Shown piece by piece: positions 23,340 to 35,102 of a stretch of DNA of 64,000 bases (the first letter of the stretch is position 1; every line of letters begins with the position of its first letter). The notes beneath the pieces were generated by a model. It searched no databases, was not told the origin of the DNA, and worked only from the letters and a program-made list of their open reading frames with translations. Made by a program: the position numbers and the translations under genes. Location of the stretch: positions 26,964,094-27,028,093 of the forward strand of contig CM055881.1 in assembly GCA_029582165.1 (NCBI GenBank), read 5' to 3'. The DNA comes from Portulaca oleracea (lineage: Eukaryota; Streptophyta; Magnoliopsida; Caryophyllales; Portulacaceae).

Positions 23340-24752
23340 TGATAAGTCGTTTTTATATAGAGTTTTTAGGGCTCAAAACATGTCAATTTCATACTTTTTA
23401 TATCCGAAATCCCGTATTTTTATGTCAATTTCTGGGATTTATACACTTGTTCGCGAGATTGGTGTGTTTTGCAGAAATCAATGGAATGATATCAAAAAGC
23501 ATGCAAAGTTAAAGGAAAAATGGGAAAAATCAAAGAAAATAAAAAAAGAGAGTTGAAGAAGAAGAAAGGAAAGAAAAGGAAGCGGCCCAAGCAGCCACGG
23601 CCCAACCCAGCCTGGAACGGAGTAACAAGGCACGGCCACCGCTTCGTCCAAAGACTTCAGAAACCGAGATATTACAAAACGCTACCGGTGCTTTTTGGGC
23701 GCTGCCAGCGCTAAGACACGGAGAAATCCCAACTTTGTACTAAACGCGGCCAGCGTTCTAGAAACGCTGCCAGCGTTTTGTGCCCTAATCCGGTACTATA
23801 TAAAGGGTTGAAGTCTGCCGTTTTCGAGAGTCGAAAATTAATTAGTTTTGCGGTAGTTTTAGACGAAAGTTTAGAGAGCTTTTTAGGGTAGATTTTAGAT
23901 AGTTTCTTTCCAGTTAATTCTCAAACATTGTTATTAGTTTAGATTGTTGCTTGTGATCGAAGAACAAGAAAGAGATCGATTCGGGTGACACGAAGAGATC
24001 GATTCCGCAAATTCGAACACGGTTATTTCTATTTACTTTCATGTTTTCTTGTTATTATCTAGTTTTTACGATGTTTAATTTCAGTAATATGAGTAGCTAA
24101 TTTCCTTTGTTTGGGGGATAAACTCGATGACTCTTTGTTGAATTTGAATACAGTCTCGGTGTTAGGTTATCCTTTTATTCGTTTAATCTGCGTATATTGT
24201 ATGTCATGGTAAAATCTGGCTAACCGCCTTTTACTTGGTATTAGATTTTTGACGACATGACGAAAGTTTAAGTCTTGAATTGGAAAAGCGTAGATTGAAT
24301 AGGTTTAGAAAATATTTAGAAATAATGATTCTTCCCTAGGGTCAATTTGTAATCAGTTCTTTATCTTTGATTGGATTAAATAGTTAGAAATAATGTTTAA
24401 TTTAATCACTGTAGCTCACTTCGGATCGAAAGATTGTTGTGAAAGGGCTGAGAAAGATTACAGACCCCGAATTATCTTGTTACCTGCACCGGGATTGTTG
24501 ATAATTTGACTAATTGACTAGAGTAGACTCCCCTGAACGCCTTTAATTAATTGGTTAAAACCCTAAAAATTCCCGCTTTCTTAGTTTAATTTAGAAAATT
24601 TTACCACAATCCCTTGGATCGACCTATCATTCTTTGTAGCGAACTAGTTCAGTGCGTGGTTGAACGCAAATCCATGAGAGAGAATGATATTTATTACTAC
24701 ACAGACCCGTACACTTGCGGTACACAGACACCATATACTTTTAGGTCTGTCA
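23340..24752 (+). mobile_element. Solo LTR, 1.41 kb
   Basis: Begins TGATAAGTCGTTTTT and ends TTTTAGGTCTGTCA (TG...CA), with identical GTAAT on each side (23335-23339 and 24753-24757). There is a TATATAAA box at 23797-23804, and typical LTR 3' sequence (CCCTTGGATCGACC ... TACACTTGCGG). No internal domain, PBS or second LTR is present, so it arose by LTR-LTR recombination of a full element. It resembles Athila/Tat-type LTRs; the lineage is not certain. Confidence 0.8.
23797..23804 (+). promoter_or_regulatory. TATA box of the solo LTR
   Basis: TATATAAA followed by GGGTTGAAG, about 460 bp into the LTR and just after a cluster of GCTGCCAGCG-like short repeats. Confidence 0.6.
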
Positions 24753-24939
24753 GTAATATTATTGAAGAGTCATCTATTAAAAATTACTGTGATGGAGAGT
24801 TGGTGGTCGTTACGCTATTCAAGCCATGCACAACAAACAGTTAGAAGAATTTAAATGCGCGACTTTGGTTAATTACTTGATTAATTAGCTTAATTAAACG
24901 ATATTAGGGTCCGATAACGCTGTGTTATTACACCAACGG

Positions 24940-25701
24940 TTGTAACAATCCAGCGGGTTGTTGATGTTCAGCCTTGACCCGTTGGCAGGTGAGACATCTG
25001 GCCACATAACCAGCTACCTCTTGTTTCATATTACTCCACCAAAATGTCTGCTTCAAATCCTTGTAGAGCTTGTTTCCGCCTGGATGCACCGAGTATGGTG
25101 TGTTATGCCCTTCATCCAAGATCTTCCTCTTTAGTTCCTCCATGTTTGGCATACACACTCGGTTGTAGAACCTAAGAGTTCCATCCTCATGCACTACGAA
25201 TCGCGGCGCCTTTCCTTGTGAGACCTCTTCCTTGATCTTGAACAGTTGGAGATCCAGCTCTTGTGCATTCTTAATCTCCTCTAAGAGAGTGGGTTGTACC
25301 TCTATTGCGTTCAACACCACTTCACTCCCTGGAATAACCACATTAATCTCCAGCCTTCGAAACTCCTCACACAGCTCGTGTGGTAATGTCATCAGGTGGT
25401 TCGAGACGGGATAAGGTCTTTGGCTCAGGGCATCTGCCACCACGTTAGCCTTTCCCGGGTGATATTGGAAATTCACATCATAATCTTTCAAGAATTCCAA
25501 CCACCTAGTTTGATGAAGATTCAACTCTTTCTGCCTGAAAAGGTACTTCAGACTCTGGTGATCGGTAAACACCTTACAGTGCACCCCATAGAGGTAATGC
25601 CTCCAGATCTTGAGGGCAAAAACCACTACTGCTAACTCCAGATCGTGCGTAGGGTAATTCTTCTTGTGAGTCTTCAACTGTCGGGACGCATAAGCGGTCA
25701 C
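24940..25701 (-). pseudogene. Gypsy A RNase H and integrase zinc-binding domain
   Basis: The frame carries [24 protein letters not shown] RNase H sequence, [12 protein letters not shown] and ADALSQR, then the integrase HHCC region (VHPGG ... [12 protein letters not shown]). The DDE core is absent because the sequence is cut after LLQPL. Confidence 0.87.
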
Positions 25702-25776
25702 CTTGCCATTCTACATTAGCACGCATCCCAACCCATTGTACAAGGCATCGCTGTATATTACGAAACCTTCATTCCC

Positions 25777-26898
25777 TTAAGGTAATGCAAGGATAGGGGC
25801 CGGGGTTAGCCTCTCCTTCAGCGCCTGAAAGGCTTGCTCGCACTTGTCTGACCAGGCAAACTTCACTGACTTCCTAGTCAGGTTGGTCAACGAATTTGCG
25901 ATCTTGGAGAAATCTTGAACGGACTTCCGGTAGTAGCCTGCTAATCCTAAGAAGCTTCTCACCTCGATGGCATTCTTCGGGGTTGGCCACTTGGTGATGG
26001 CTTCCACCTTTTGAGGGTCTACTGCTACTCCCTCCTTAGGCACCACATGTCCTAGGAATACAACCTTTTCCAGCCAAAACTCACACTTCTTGAACTTGGC
26101 ATATAGTTCATTGGCTCTCAAAGTCTTCAACACTTTCTTCAGATGGGTTGCATGCTCATCCCGGGACCCTGAGTAGATTAGAATATCGTCGATGAATACC
26201 ACTACAAACTTGTCTAAGAAGGGTTTGAATACCCGGTTCATTAAATCCATGAAGGCAGCTGGGGCGTTTGTAAGCCCAAACGGCATCACTACAAACTCGT
26301 AGTGACCGTATCGAGTTCGGAAGGCTGTCTTGGTGATATCCTCATTCCGGATCCTCATCTGGTGATAACCTGATCTCAAGTCAATCTTAGAGAACATCGT
26401 TGCACCCCTCAATTGGTCAAACAAGTCGTCGATCCGAGGTAAGGTGTAACGGCTCTTGATCGTTATCTTGTTCAGCTCTCGGTAGTCTATGTACAGCCTC
26501 ATTTTATCGTCTTTCTTCTTCACAAACAACACCGGTGCCCCCCAAGGTGATGTGCTGGGGCGAATGTAACCCTTTTCCAACAGATCTTCTAGCTGTTTTT
26601 GTAACTCCTTAAGTTCAGCAGGCGCCATTTGATATGGTGCCTTCGAGATAGAGGCAACTCCGGGCTCCAGGTCAATGCAAAAGTCCACCTCTCTTGGCGG
26701 AGGCATTCCTGGAATCTCGTAAGGAAACACATTCGGAAAATCTCGTACCACTGGGATGCTTTCAGTGGTTGGCTCCTCCCCTTCGATGTTCAGCACATTG
26801 CACAAAAACCCTTCACACCCTCGGCCTAATAGCTTCTGAGCCTTGAGGGCAGAGATGATCCTCAGCCTATGACGATACCGGTCACTTCGATCCTCCAC
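25777..26898 (-). pseudogene. Gypsy A reverse transcriptase
   Basis: The 373-codon frame contains [46 protein letters not shown], the catalytic [15 protein letters not shown] and [11 protein letters not shown], all gypsy RT blocks in order. It ends at ALP with a stop where the RNase H linker should continue. It is one of the best-preserved pieces in the window, but the polyprotein around it is broken. Confidence 0.9.
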
Positions 26899-27012
26899 AC
26901 TTCTTCCATATGGTCTGGTTAGCGTTACCTTCTGCTTGAAACAATCTATTTGGGCCTGGTACTTCGATAACTAGTCCATCCCTAGAATGATATCGAACTC
27001 CATCAGGTCGAA

Positions 27013-27291
27013 CTAATATAGGTCAGCGTCAAACTCTTGACCCGCTATAACTATCGGACACTCCTTATACAACTCTCCGCAGTTAACAGAATTTCCTTTG
27101 GGTAGAGCTACAAACATAGGTATACTATCTCTCGAAGGTTTCATTTTAGCTTTCTCCACAATTCTCGAGGCAATAAAAGAATGACTAGCTCCCGAATCAA
27201 ATAACGCATAAACATCATAGGAGTAGAGAGAGAAAGTACCCGTCACAACGTCGACCTCGTTCTTTGCTTCGTCTTTCCTCATCACATACAC
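27013..27291 (-). pseudogene. Gypsy A aspartic protease
   Basis: The 92-codon frame carries the active-site motif ALFDSGASHSFI and downstream strand residues of retropepsins, which cut the gag-pol polyprotein. Stops separate it from gag and RT. Confidence 0.82.
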
Positions 27292-27807
27292 TCTTCCACC
27301 CTAGTTCTGAGGTGGTTGTTATTGCCGACGGGGTGGGGGTGGGTTGGGTGCTCGCCCCTGGTTAGCTTGATTCCCTCCAGAGCCACCCTGGTTCTGATAG
27401 CGCTGTCCCGAGTTCCCTCGGTATCCGCCTCGGTTCTGTTGTTGCTGGCCCGAGTTTCCCTTATACCCCCCACAGTTCTGCTGACCATAATTCCCGTTAT
27501 ATCCTCCGCGGTTTTGGTTTGCATATTATGGCGGTCCTCTGCTTCCCCCATTTCCATTATTGAAACCTCCTTGTGCCCCACGGGGGCAGTCTCGCGCCAG
27601 GTGTCACAGGTTACCGCATTTGAAGCATCCCTTTGCTACAGGTGACCTACAATCTCGGGCTAAGTGTCCCGGCCTTCCGCAAGCCTTGCATGTTGGTAAG
27701 TTAGAGGGCCCACGTCCCTGGTTTCCTACCCAATTGTTGGGACGAGGTCGCTTGTCCTGGTACGATGGGGGAGGGTTGAAGCGGGGAGGGCCCTTCCTCT
27801 TGAGACC

Positions 27808-28300
27808 TTACTTGTTCTGATGTGCCTCCCGAGCAATGGCCACTCTTTCAATGTTGAGGGCCACGTCCAGCATCTCTTCATATGACGAGAAGGACCGTGC
27901 AGTCATACGGTCCTGAATATCGAAGCTCAAGCCGCTCTCAAAGCGGTTCATCTTCATAACTTCGTTGGCGACAAAAGCCGGCGTAAAACGAGACAACTCC
28001 GCAAACTTGACGGAGTATTGCAGCACTGTTCTATTTCCTTATTCCAACTCCAAGAACTCTTTCTCCTTAGCTTTCTGGAGTGCCATAGGATAGAAATGAT
28101 TCTTCAGCATTTCCTTGAACCGGTTCCAGTTGAACCCTGGTTCATTTTGTTGTTCCTTCACACTCATCCACCAAATTTCAGCCTCTCCCGTTAGGTGGTA
28201 GGCTGCAAAGCCAACTTTTTGTTCCTCAGGGCAGGGGAGAGCGTCGAATTTCTTCTCGATGTCTCGTATCCATTCTTCAAACACCTTTCGGGTCAGCTAC
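27808..28300 (-). pseudogene. Gypsy A gag (capsid region)
   Basis: Frames 28039-28284 and 27808-28026, separated by one stop, read VFEEWIRDIEKKFDALPCPEEQ, EAEIWWMSVK and FKEMLKNHFYP, then MTARSFSSYEEMLDVALNIE. This is the retrotransposon gag capsid fold that packages element RNA. Two CCHC knuckles (CKACGRPGHLARDC and a second one with a stop) follow at about 27590-27690. Broken, so not translated as one protein. Confidence 0.82.
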
Positions 28301-28659
28301 CCCGGAGTAGGTGGGAGGGTTGAGACTGTTAAACTCCTTGAATAAGGAGGCTTCGTTGTCCTTCCTTGGTTCAACCCGTTGTTCTGACATCCGTTGGAAG
28401 TGCTCGGTCTATCGAGCCATTATCTCTAGGATCATCAGTTGTGTTAGGTCGGGGACTGCAGGATGGGGGTCCCCTCCTCCATTGGTGGCGCTAAGCACGG
28501 CCTGAGCTGCTCATGTAGATGTTGTGTCTTGCAGGTTGGCAAACCGCTGTCTCAGCTCATTGGGTGTTGGGGTGGGCATGCCAAAAGGCTCGTTGGGTCT
28601 ACCGTTGTCTCCTTGGGTAATCCTGAAGTCAAAACTTAAGGGTTACTATACGTCCTACT

Positions 28660-29380
28660 CTTATTGTCTCTACGCTTTGGATTTTCAAGATTCTTGGGAT
28701 GACGAGTTGACATTGGTTGAGTTCTTCTATAATAACAGCTTCCATGTCGACATCGAAATGACACCTTTTGAAGCTTTATATGGGAGAAGGTGTAGAACTC
28801 CCTTATGTTGGCAAGATCTTGATGAATCCCTCACAATAGGACCTGACCTGGTGGAAGCTACGATACAAAAGGTTCGAATAATCCAAGACAAGATGAAAGC
28901 AGCGTAGAGTCGTAAAAAGAGCTGCGCAGACAAAAAGCGTAGTCCCTTGGAGTTTGAGGTGGGTGAGCACGTATTCGTAAAGGTCTCACCAACAAAAGGA
29001 GTCATTAGGTTTGGGCAGTCAGGAAAATTGACCCCAAGGTACATCGGACCGTATTTGATATTGGAACGCATAGGGGAAGTTGCTTACAGGTTGCAACTAC
29101 CTGGGGATCTTCCAAGGGTGCATAATGTGTTCCATGTATCCCAGCTAAGGAAATATGTATCCGACCCCACGTATGTGATCGAACCTGAGCCCTTGCAGCT
29201 AAGAGATGACCTAACTTACGAGGAGCAGCCTGTGGAAATCCTAGAATGCCGAGACAAGCAGCTTCGAAGGAAGACCATCCTACTCGTAAAGGTGCGATGG
29301 GCGAATCATGCTACAATATAAGCCACCTGGGAAGATGAAGAGGAGATGAGATTGAAATATCCACATCTGCTCAACGCTTA
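28660..29380 (+). pseudogene. Gypsy B integrase C-terminal part with chromodomain-like tail
   Basis: Frames 28524-28907 and 28947-29321, separated by stops, read LDFQDSWDDELTLVEFFYNN, PFEALYGRRCRTPLCW, LTPRYIGPYLILERIGEVAY and LPRVHNVFHVSQLRKY, then VKVRWANH and ATWEDEEEMRLKYPHLL. The last two are the hallmarks of a chromovirus chromodomain. Integrase inserts element DNA; the chromodomain directs it to chromatin. The catalytic N-terminal part is missing. Confidence 0.87.
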
Positions 29381-29390
29381 AGGTACGTCG

Positions 29391-29545
29391 AGTTTCGAGG
29401 ACGAAACTCCTTTTAAGAGGGGAATGATGTGAAAACCGGAAGTTTAGAAGTAGTTGGACCGTTAAGCTAGTGCGAGTAAAATCGTTAGTTGTTAGTCGAG
29501 TCTTGAGTCAAGTTTCGAGGACGAAACTTCTTTTAAGAGGGAAAT
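29391..29545 (+). other. Duplicated polypurine-tract region before the 3' LTR
   Basis: The string TTTCGAGGACGAAACT followed by CTTTTAAGAGGGG/GGGAAATGAT occurs twice, about 125 bp apart (from 29393 and 29513). Plant gypsy elements normally carry it once, at the PPT. The second copy leads into the LTR start TGATATAAAACCC. Confidence 0.75.
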
Positions 29546-29781
29546 GATATAAAACCCTGGAAAATCCGATTATAATTACCGTTACGTCGTTAGTATTATT
29601 TTACGTCCGTTAATTATTTCTGTGTTTAAATTGTTAACACTTGAGCTCGTAGGACCGTCAAGGGATTATTAAGGGTAATATAGTCTTTTCTACGTGCATG
29701 GTTATGCATGAGAATATGGGTATTTTGGTAAATTACATGTTAATAATTGATGATTACGTGTCAAGTTATCTAGTTAATTAT

Positions 29782-29827
29782 GTTATTATTATTATTATTA
29801 TTATTACTACTATTATTATTATTATTG
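29782..29827. repeat. ATT microsatellite
   Basis: About 15 ATT units with one ACTACT interruption, inside the gypsy B LTR. Confidence 0.93.
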
Positions 29828-30502
29828 TTTTTAGGAATTTTAGAACTATATTTTTTTTTGTTAGTGGCCGGTTAGAGGGCTTGTGCTCCAAGTTATTCTT
29901 TGCTAAATTAAGTAGTATAATTCCCCTAATTATTCTTAATTAGCTAAAACAATACAACCCTAAGACCCTAAGCTCTCCTCTCTCTTTTCTCTCTCTGTGT
30001 AACCGCCCCACCGCAACCAACCACCGCGTCACCGCCTGAAACCGCCGCCGCCACAGCCTCGCTGGAAACCTTCCCCAACAACCGCCCCCAACCATCGCTG
30101 CAACCACCACACTCTTTCTCTCTCTATTCCTCCTCCCTCGTTCTTCTATGTTTCCACGCCGTGCGCCATCGCCGCCACTGTCCAGCCATCGCCGACAACC
30201 ACCGTCGATTCCCGGTGCACCCTCGATCGTCGCACTGCCGTCGCCGCCCGTCGGAGTCGCCGTCGCTGCCTAGAACGCGAGGGATGAAGGTGTTGTTTCT
30301 GCTATAGATTCGACCCAGTCCAACGACGACCAATGCGACTCCCGACCACCGTGACCCCATCGTCCGGCGACCACCCAGACGCACTTCGCCGCCGGCGACG
30401 TCGCGAAGTCCCTCCTGACGTCCACCGTTCTGCCACTGTAGCCCTGTGCGTAAACCCTAAACCTATATTTTTGGTTTTTTTTTTAAATCTGATTCTTTTT
30501 AC

Positions 30503-30550
<48 letters not shown>
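30503..30550. repeat. ATT microsatellite
   Basis: Sixteen nearly uninterrupted ATT units inside the gypsy B LTR. Confidence 0.93.
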
Positions 30551-30652
30551 CATCTGATTTTAAGTTGATTTTATTCATGTTATTTACATGTATATTCTTG
30601 TTATAATTTGGTTATATTAAGTGTATAAATGTGTAGTTTAAATTATTACTTT

Positions 30653-31056
30653 GGATTATTGGACGCCAATAATATCAACTTTGGGGGTATTGGAGACTAA
30701 TAATACAAACTATTTTCTTGGACACTAGTAGTACCAAATATCGATCTATTTTCCTCCAACAGCACACGACCGAGTTGTTATAGTTTTAACTCATCGTAAA
30801 GAAGACGTGGCTCCATGATGTGTGATGTGGAAGGCGGAGGTTGGGTAGAAAATGTTGACGTGGACACTAACATGCCTTCCATGTCACATATTATGGAGCC
30901 ACATCATCTTTTCGATGAGTTAAAACCATAATAATTCGACGGTGTACTGTTAGAGGAAAATAAGTCAATAGTTCGTAATGCTAGTATCCAATAAAATAGT
31001 TTGTATTATTAATATCCAATATCCCCAAAGTTGGTATTATTGATGTCAAAAAACCC
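30653..31056. mobile_element. Mutator-like foldback MITE (family 2, copy 2)
   Basis: Left end GGATTATTGGACGCCAATAA mirrors the right end (GGGTTTTTTGACATCAATAA outward). A perfect 9-bp duplication TATTACTTT flanks it (30644-30652 and 31057-31065). Almost the whole 404 bp folds back. It is inserted in the gypsy B LTR, so it is younger than that LTR. Confidence 0.88.
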
Positions 31057-33424
31057 TATTACTTTTAGCCAATATATATGACAAATATTGTGATTACATG
31101 TAAATTATGTTTAGGGTTTGATTAGAGTTATTTCATGAGAATAAATTTGTTATGCTTGCTTATAATATGAGTATTAATTCTGGTTATAAAGTTATTAGGG
31201 TTGTATTTCTCAAACTTATTTTGCAAAGTGTGAGTAAATTTTGAGAGTTCGAAGTTAAAAACATTAGTTTATAATTATTATTAAATTATACTTTTACAAA
31301 GGGTGTCTTCTAAATCGTCTTGGTTGTTTTTGTAAATTAAATTATGCTATGATAAATAAAGGTTTGATTTTGAAATAGTAATCGTATTATTTGGAATTGT
31401 TATCGTGTGTTATATCGTTGTTAAGAGGTCGAATTCCTTATTTATTAAAAAGATTTAATTTGTTTATATTTTTATAAAATAGTACCTTGATGGTTCCTTA
31501 TGTATTTTGAAGTTTAGGGGTCCATGTTTCGTTTCTTTTATTTCGATTATTAGTGTGAATTTTTAGAATTATATGTTTAATCGAGAGTTAAAATGTTATT
31601 GTGGCAATTTATGTTAGTATATGTGTAAGTCGACCTTAGTTATGCTATGGGGGTGAAAGGGGAAGTAATGGACCCTAGTAGGCTGTTTAGAATCTCAAAT
31701 TGGAGTCCCAGGATAGTGTGGTTAGAACTAGGATCGAAAATCCTGAAATAAAAATCGGTCAGTTTGGACAGATTTCATAAGTCGTACTATATCGGTCATC
31801 ATAATAATGTATATTTAGTAGTTAGCCCTACCGTTTGACCGGGAAGTACCTTAGTGTGTTAGCTTTCATAGGAATTTTGCGGATCGGGATTTCGAGATGT
31901 ATATTCTGAGTTACGACCCAAATAGCGCACCTAGGTCAGAACTGGATATGTTTTATAGTTGGCTGCTTATGAGGACTTTAGGGTTTGTTTTAGGTATCGG
32001 AGTCAACATAAGAGTTTTAGTAGACATCCCGAGGTTTCCAGAAAGTCCAAAACCAGACCCATCGAATGTCAGGAGGTCAAGTTATGGATCATTTTATTGG
32101 AGTGTTGAATTCTGTCCAGTTTGCATTTTTGAATAAATGTGTTGTCATGCGTGTTAATTATTTATTTATTGTAGTATGGAAGTGTTTGTGATATGTGATA
32201 GTTTAGATTATGAGAGATATGTTTAAAATGTTAATTTATGAATGATGAGAACCTTATAGTGCTCCTAGGGGTGGGTTAGGGGGAAAATAGATTGCGTTAA
32301 CTCCGTACGACACATTTTGATTTTAGAAATTTCGTTATTTTAGGCGTGTTCTAAACTGTTCGATCTAGTGAGCTCAAGTGTAATTGGAAAGTAAGAAGAA
32401 GAATTTTCAGGTAATGTCTATGTCCTAAACCCCATGTGGGTGCGCTTATTGTGTTTTATGATTTTAAATGCATTTTGGAAATTGCATCCCGAAAGGGGAT
32501 TTTATTGTGAAATTGGCTGTCTATTTTGGATGTCGTTTATGTTCCTTTGAGTTGGTAAAATGTGGACAGTCGTTTATGTGTGATTTGGAAATGGTTTTTG
32601 AAATTTGGGATTGGTTTGGATTGAATTGTTTGAGTTCGGATTGGTGTGATATTAAACCTGATTAATAAATTAAACGTGACGTAAATGCGAGTTCGGGCAA
32701 CACCCCCAAAGACTAGGTTCTCGAGATCCTGTAGGGGGTTTGTCAAGAGATCAAGGATGCCTGATAGGTGCTACTTCCTCGGGGTTAGTTTTATGCACGT
32801 GTGTGAAACTAATGGCCATCCGTATGGTTGAGATTGTGATGATTGAGATTGATATTGAGATTGGGATTTTGATTGGATTGTGATATGATTATTGTGAAGT
32901 CTTGGATTTCGAGGGCCAAATAAGCAAGGTCCACCCGGTGAATGAATCGGAAAGATGGTTATCGTTGGTTGGGAAAGAAAGTTGATTTTGAAAAGATTTG
33001 ACTTGTTCACTTCTCCCCCAAAAATGAATTGAAATGGTTTTTAAATTGCTTTAACGGTTAGGGGTAGACATTATTGAGTCCTCCTCATGTTTTAAATGTT
33101 TTGTTTTCAGGTGAAAAATTCTATGCTGGGAATGGGAATTACCAAGTAAGGACGTTTGTTAGAGTTTATTGTCTTGAATAAAGAGTTTAGTTGTGTTGTT
33201 TAGACTTGAAATCTTTCAGTAGTTTTCGTTATAGTTTGAAATCATAATGTTGCTAAGTTTTAATTCGAAGTTTGCTTTGTTTAGTTGATCTCTATTCTTG
33301 CCTTGTACTTCTTCGGAGGTACGACAGTGACGCCCGTCTTCTTTTTTACTTCCGCTGTTAATCGTTGGTTAACGTTAGGTTTGACCGTTAGTTTTTTTAA
33401 AATCGAATTTCCAGGGCGTTATAG

Positions 33425-35102
33425 AAAGCTTCAAAAGCTACAATGGTGTTATCCGAGATGAGGCGGCCCAACACAAACACTGATTATCTTTCATCTATGA
33501 TATTCGACAAGATCGTCTTGAGTCAGTTTGCTGCCACTTTCGCAATCAGTTTATAAACCACATTACTGAGAGAAATAGGATGGTAGTCTTTTAGAGACTC
33601 TGGTCGCTTCACCTTGGGGATGAGTGTAATCATCGTGTCATTTAGCCCCTTCGACATTTCCTCCCCATTGAGAACTCTCAAAACCACGTCACATACTCCA
33701 TCCTTTACACACCCCCAGTATTTTTGAAAAAATAACGCACAGAAACCATCGGGTCCCGGGGCCTTCAACGGACCCATTTGTGATAGAGCCGTCTCCACCT
33801 CACCCATGGAAAAAGGCAAGAGAGAGACCTTTTCATTATATCCGTAATGCGCCCTTGTAATTCCGGGAAGGTGATGTTGTTCAAGTCTGGATTTGTTGAT
33901 GAAAATAGATTCATATAAAACTGAAAATAACTCCTTGAATGACAACCTCGTCTGTATGAACCACCCCATCCGAGTCCATCAGCTGTTTGATCGCATTCTT
34001 CCTCCGCCGTTGTTTAACCCGTGCATGAAAAAATGTTGTGTTTCGATCACCTTCCTTAATCGCCTGATGGTGTGCCCTCTGCGCCCAAAATTTCTCATTT
34101 AGCTCCTCCGTATGCATGAGCTGTTGTTCTACGTCCCGCAACTGCTCTAAATTTTGAGCCGAAGCGGGAGCCTTACAGAGAGCCTGAAATTTCCTACGCA
34201 ACTGCTGGGCCTTGCTCGCCAGCCCACCAAACTTAGCCTTCCCCCATTCAGCAAATGCCTCCCACAATTCACCAGCCTTTTTGAGATGGAAATAAAAGCC
34301 CCATCCGTTTCAACTCATTTCTTTTCCACAACTTCCTCAAAATCCGTCTCCGTCGTCCATATGGACTCAAATATATGGACTCGAGGCCCACTCGCGTTTC
34401 TGGGCTTTCTTGGAGACGTATCTAAGAGGATCGGTAAGTGATCCGATCTTTCCCAGATTATATTGCAGGCCTTTGCATTGGGCCATTTCTCAATCCACTT
34501 GTCATTACCCAAAAACCGATCAAGCCTTTCTTCTACATGATTTTCATTCCATCTCCGGTTGCTCCATGTAAACGGATATCCCATTGCCCCTAAATCGTTC
34601 AGGCGCCTGGCGTTCCCTTACACCTATGAACGCTCTTGCTTCATTATAATCAAATTCTTGACCTCCCTGCTTCTCGCCCGGGAACAAAACCTCGTTAAAA
34701 TCTCCGAAACAAGTCCAAGCAATCAAATTCCCACCCAGATGGTCAAGAAGTTCCCATGAATTTTTCTTCATGCCATCTATAGAACCCAGTTATTCTACAT
34801 AACTCATCATCCACCTCCAACACACAATCGATATGGTGATCTGAGAAAGATCAAAGGGAGAATTCTACTTCACTGCTCCATAACATCGCCAAACCACCTG
34901 CTCGTCCCCTCGGAGGGACAACAAAACAACCATCCATACCGCACCTATGTCGCGCCATTATCTTCTTTGTAGATCTCTTGGTTTCCATCAAAAAAATCAC
35001 CTCCGGGGAGTTTTTCCGCACCAGTCGACGGAGGGATGCAACTGCCTCGGGACTCCCCAGCCCGCGATAGTTGCATCTTAGGATTTTCATGGTGTCCGGC
35101 AA
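33425..35102 (-). pseudogene. L1 LINE ORF2 (endonuclease and RT N-terminal blocks)
   Basis: Starts MKILRCNYRGLGSPEAV at 35090 with the endonuclease block FLMETKRS, then CFGDFNEVLFPGEKQGG, VEERLDRFLGN and SDHLPILL, followed by RT blocks LKAPGPDGFCALFFQKYW and ITLIPKVKRPESLKDYHPIS. It is split into several frames by stops and shifts and ends at the RT fingers. The catalytic FADD block is missing. Confidence 0.82.

Larger units (their letters stand above)
21281..24933 (-). repeat. Probable long gypsy LTR (minus), interrupted by a solo LTR
   Basis: On the minus strand it starts TGTAATAACACAGCGTTATC exactly where the gypsy integrase reading breaks off, and contains a CT-rich leader (22830-22860) and AT-rich non-coding sequence typical of Tekay/Del LTRs. 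A possible end is GGTCGTTACC near 21281. The partner LTR is not visible, so this is an inference from position and composition. Confidence 0.38.
24934..28640 (-). mobile_element. Ty3/gypsy (Tekay/Del-like) element A, internal region, decayed
   Basis: Minus strand, in order: gag, two CCHC knuckles, protease, RT, RNase H and the integrase zinc-binding region. The 5' LTR and gag start are missing, and the integrase stops after the LLQPL motif at about 24940, where LTR-like sequence begins. About a dozen in-frame stops interrupt it. Domain order (RT-RH-IN) defines Ty3/gypsy. The right edge meets a plus-strand gypsy piece near 28640. Confidence 0.87.
28655..33423 (+). mobile_element. Ty3/gypsy (Tekay-like) element B, integrase end plus 3' LTR
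   Basis: Plus-strand remnant with the C-terminal half of integrase, a chromodomain-like tail, a polypurine tract and a long 3' LTR. Everything upstream in pol is missing. It abuts element A in the opposite orientation near 28640, and its right edge interrupts an L1 RT frame at 33424. Confidence 0.8.
29545..33423 (+). repeat. 3' LTR of gypsy B, about 3.9 kb
   Basis: Begins TGATATAAAACCCTGGAAAAT and ends ATTTCCAGGGCGTTATA. The ends are inverted versions of each other, as in Tekay/Del LTRs; terminal TA instead of CA suggests a C-to-T change. It includes a CT-rich leader (29970-30125), two ATT microsatellites and an inserted foldback MITE at 30653-31056. The partner LTR is not in the window. Confidence 0.65.
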
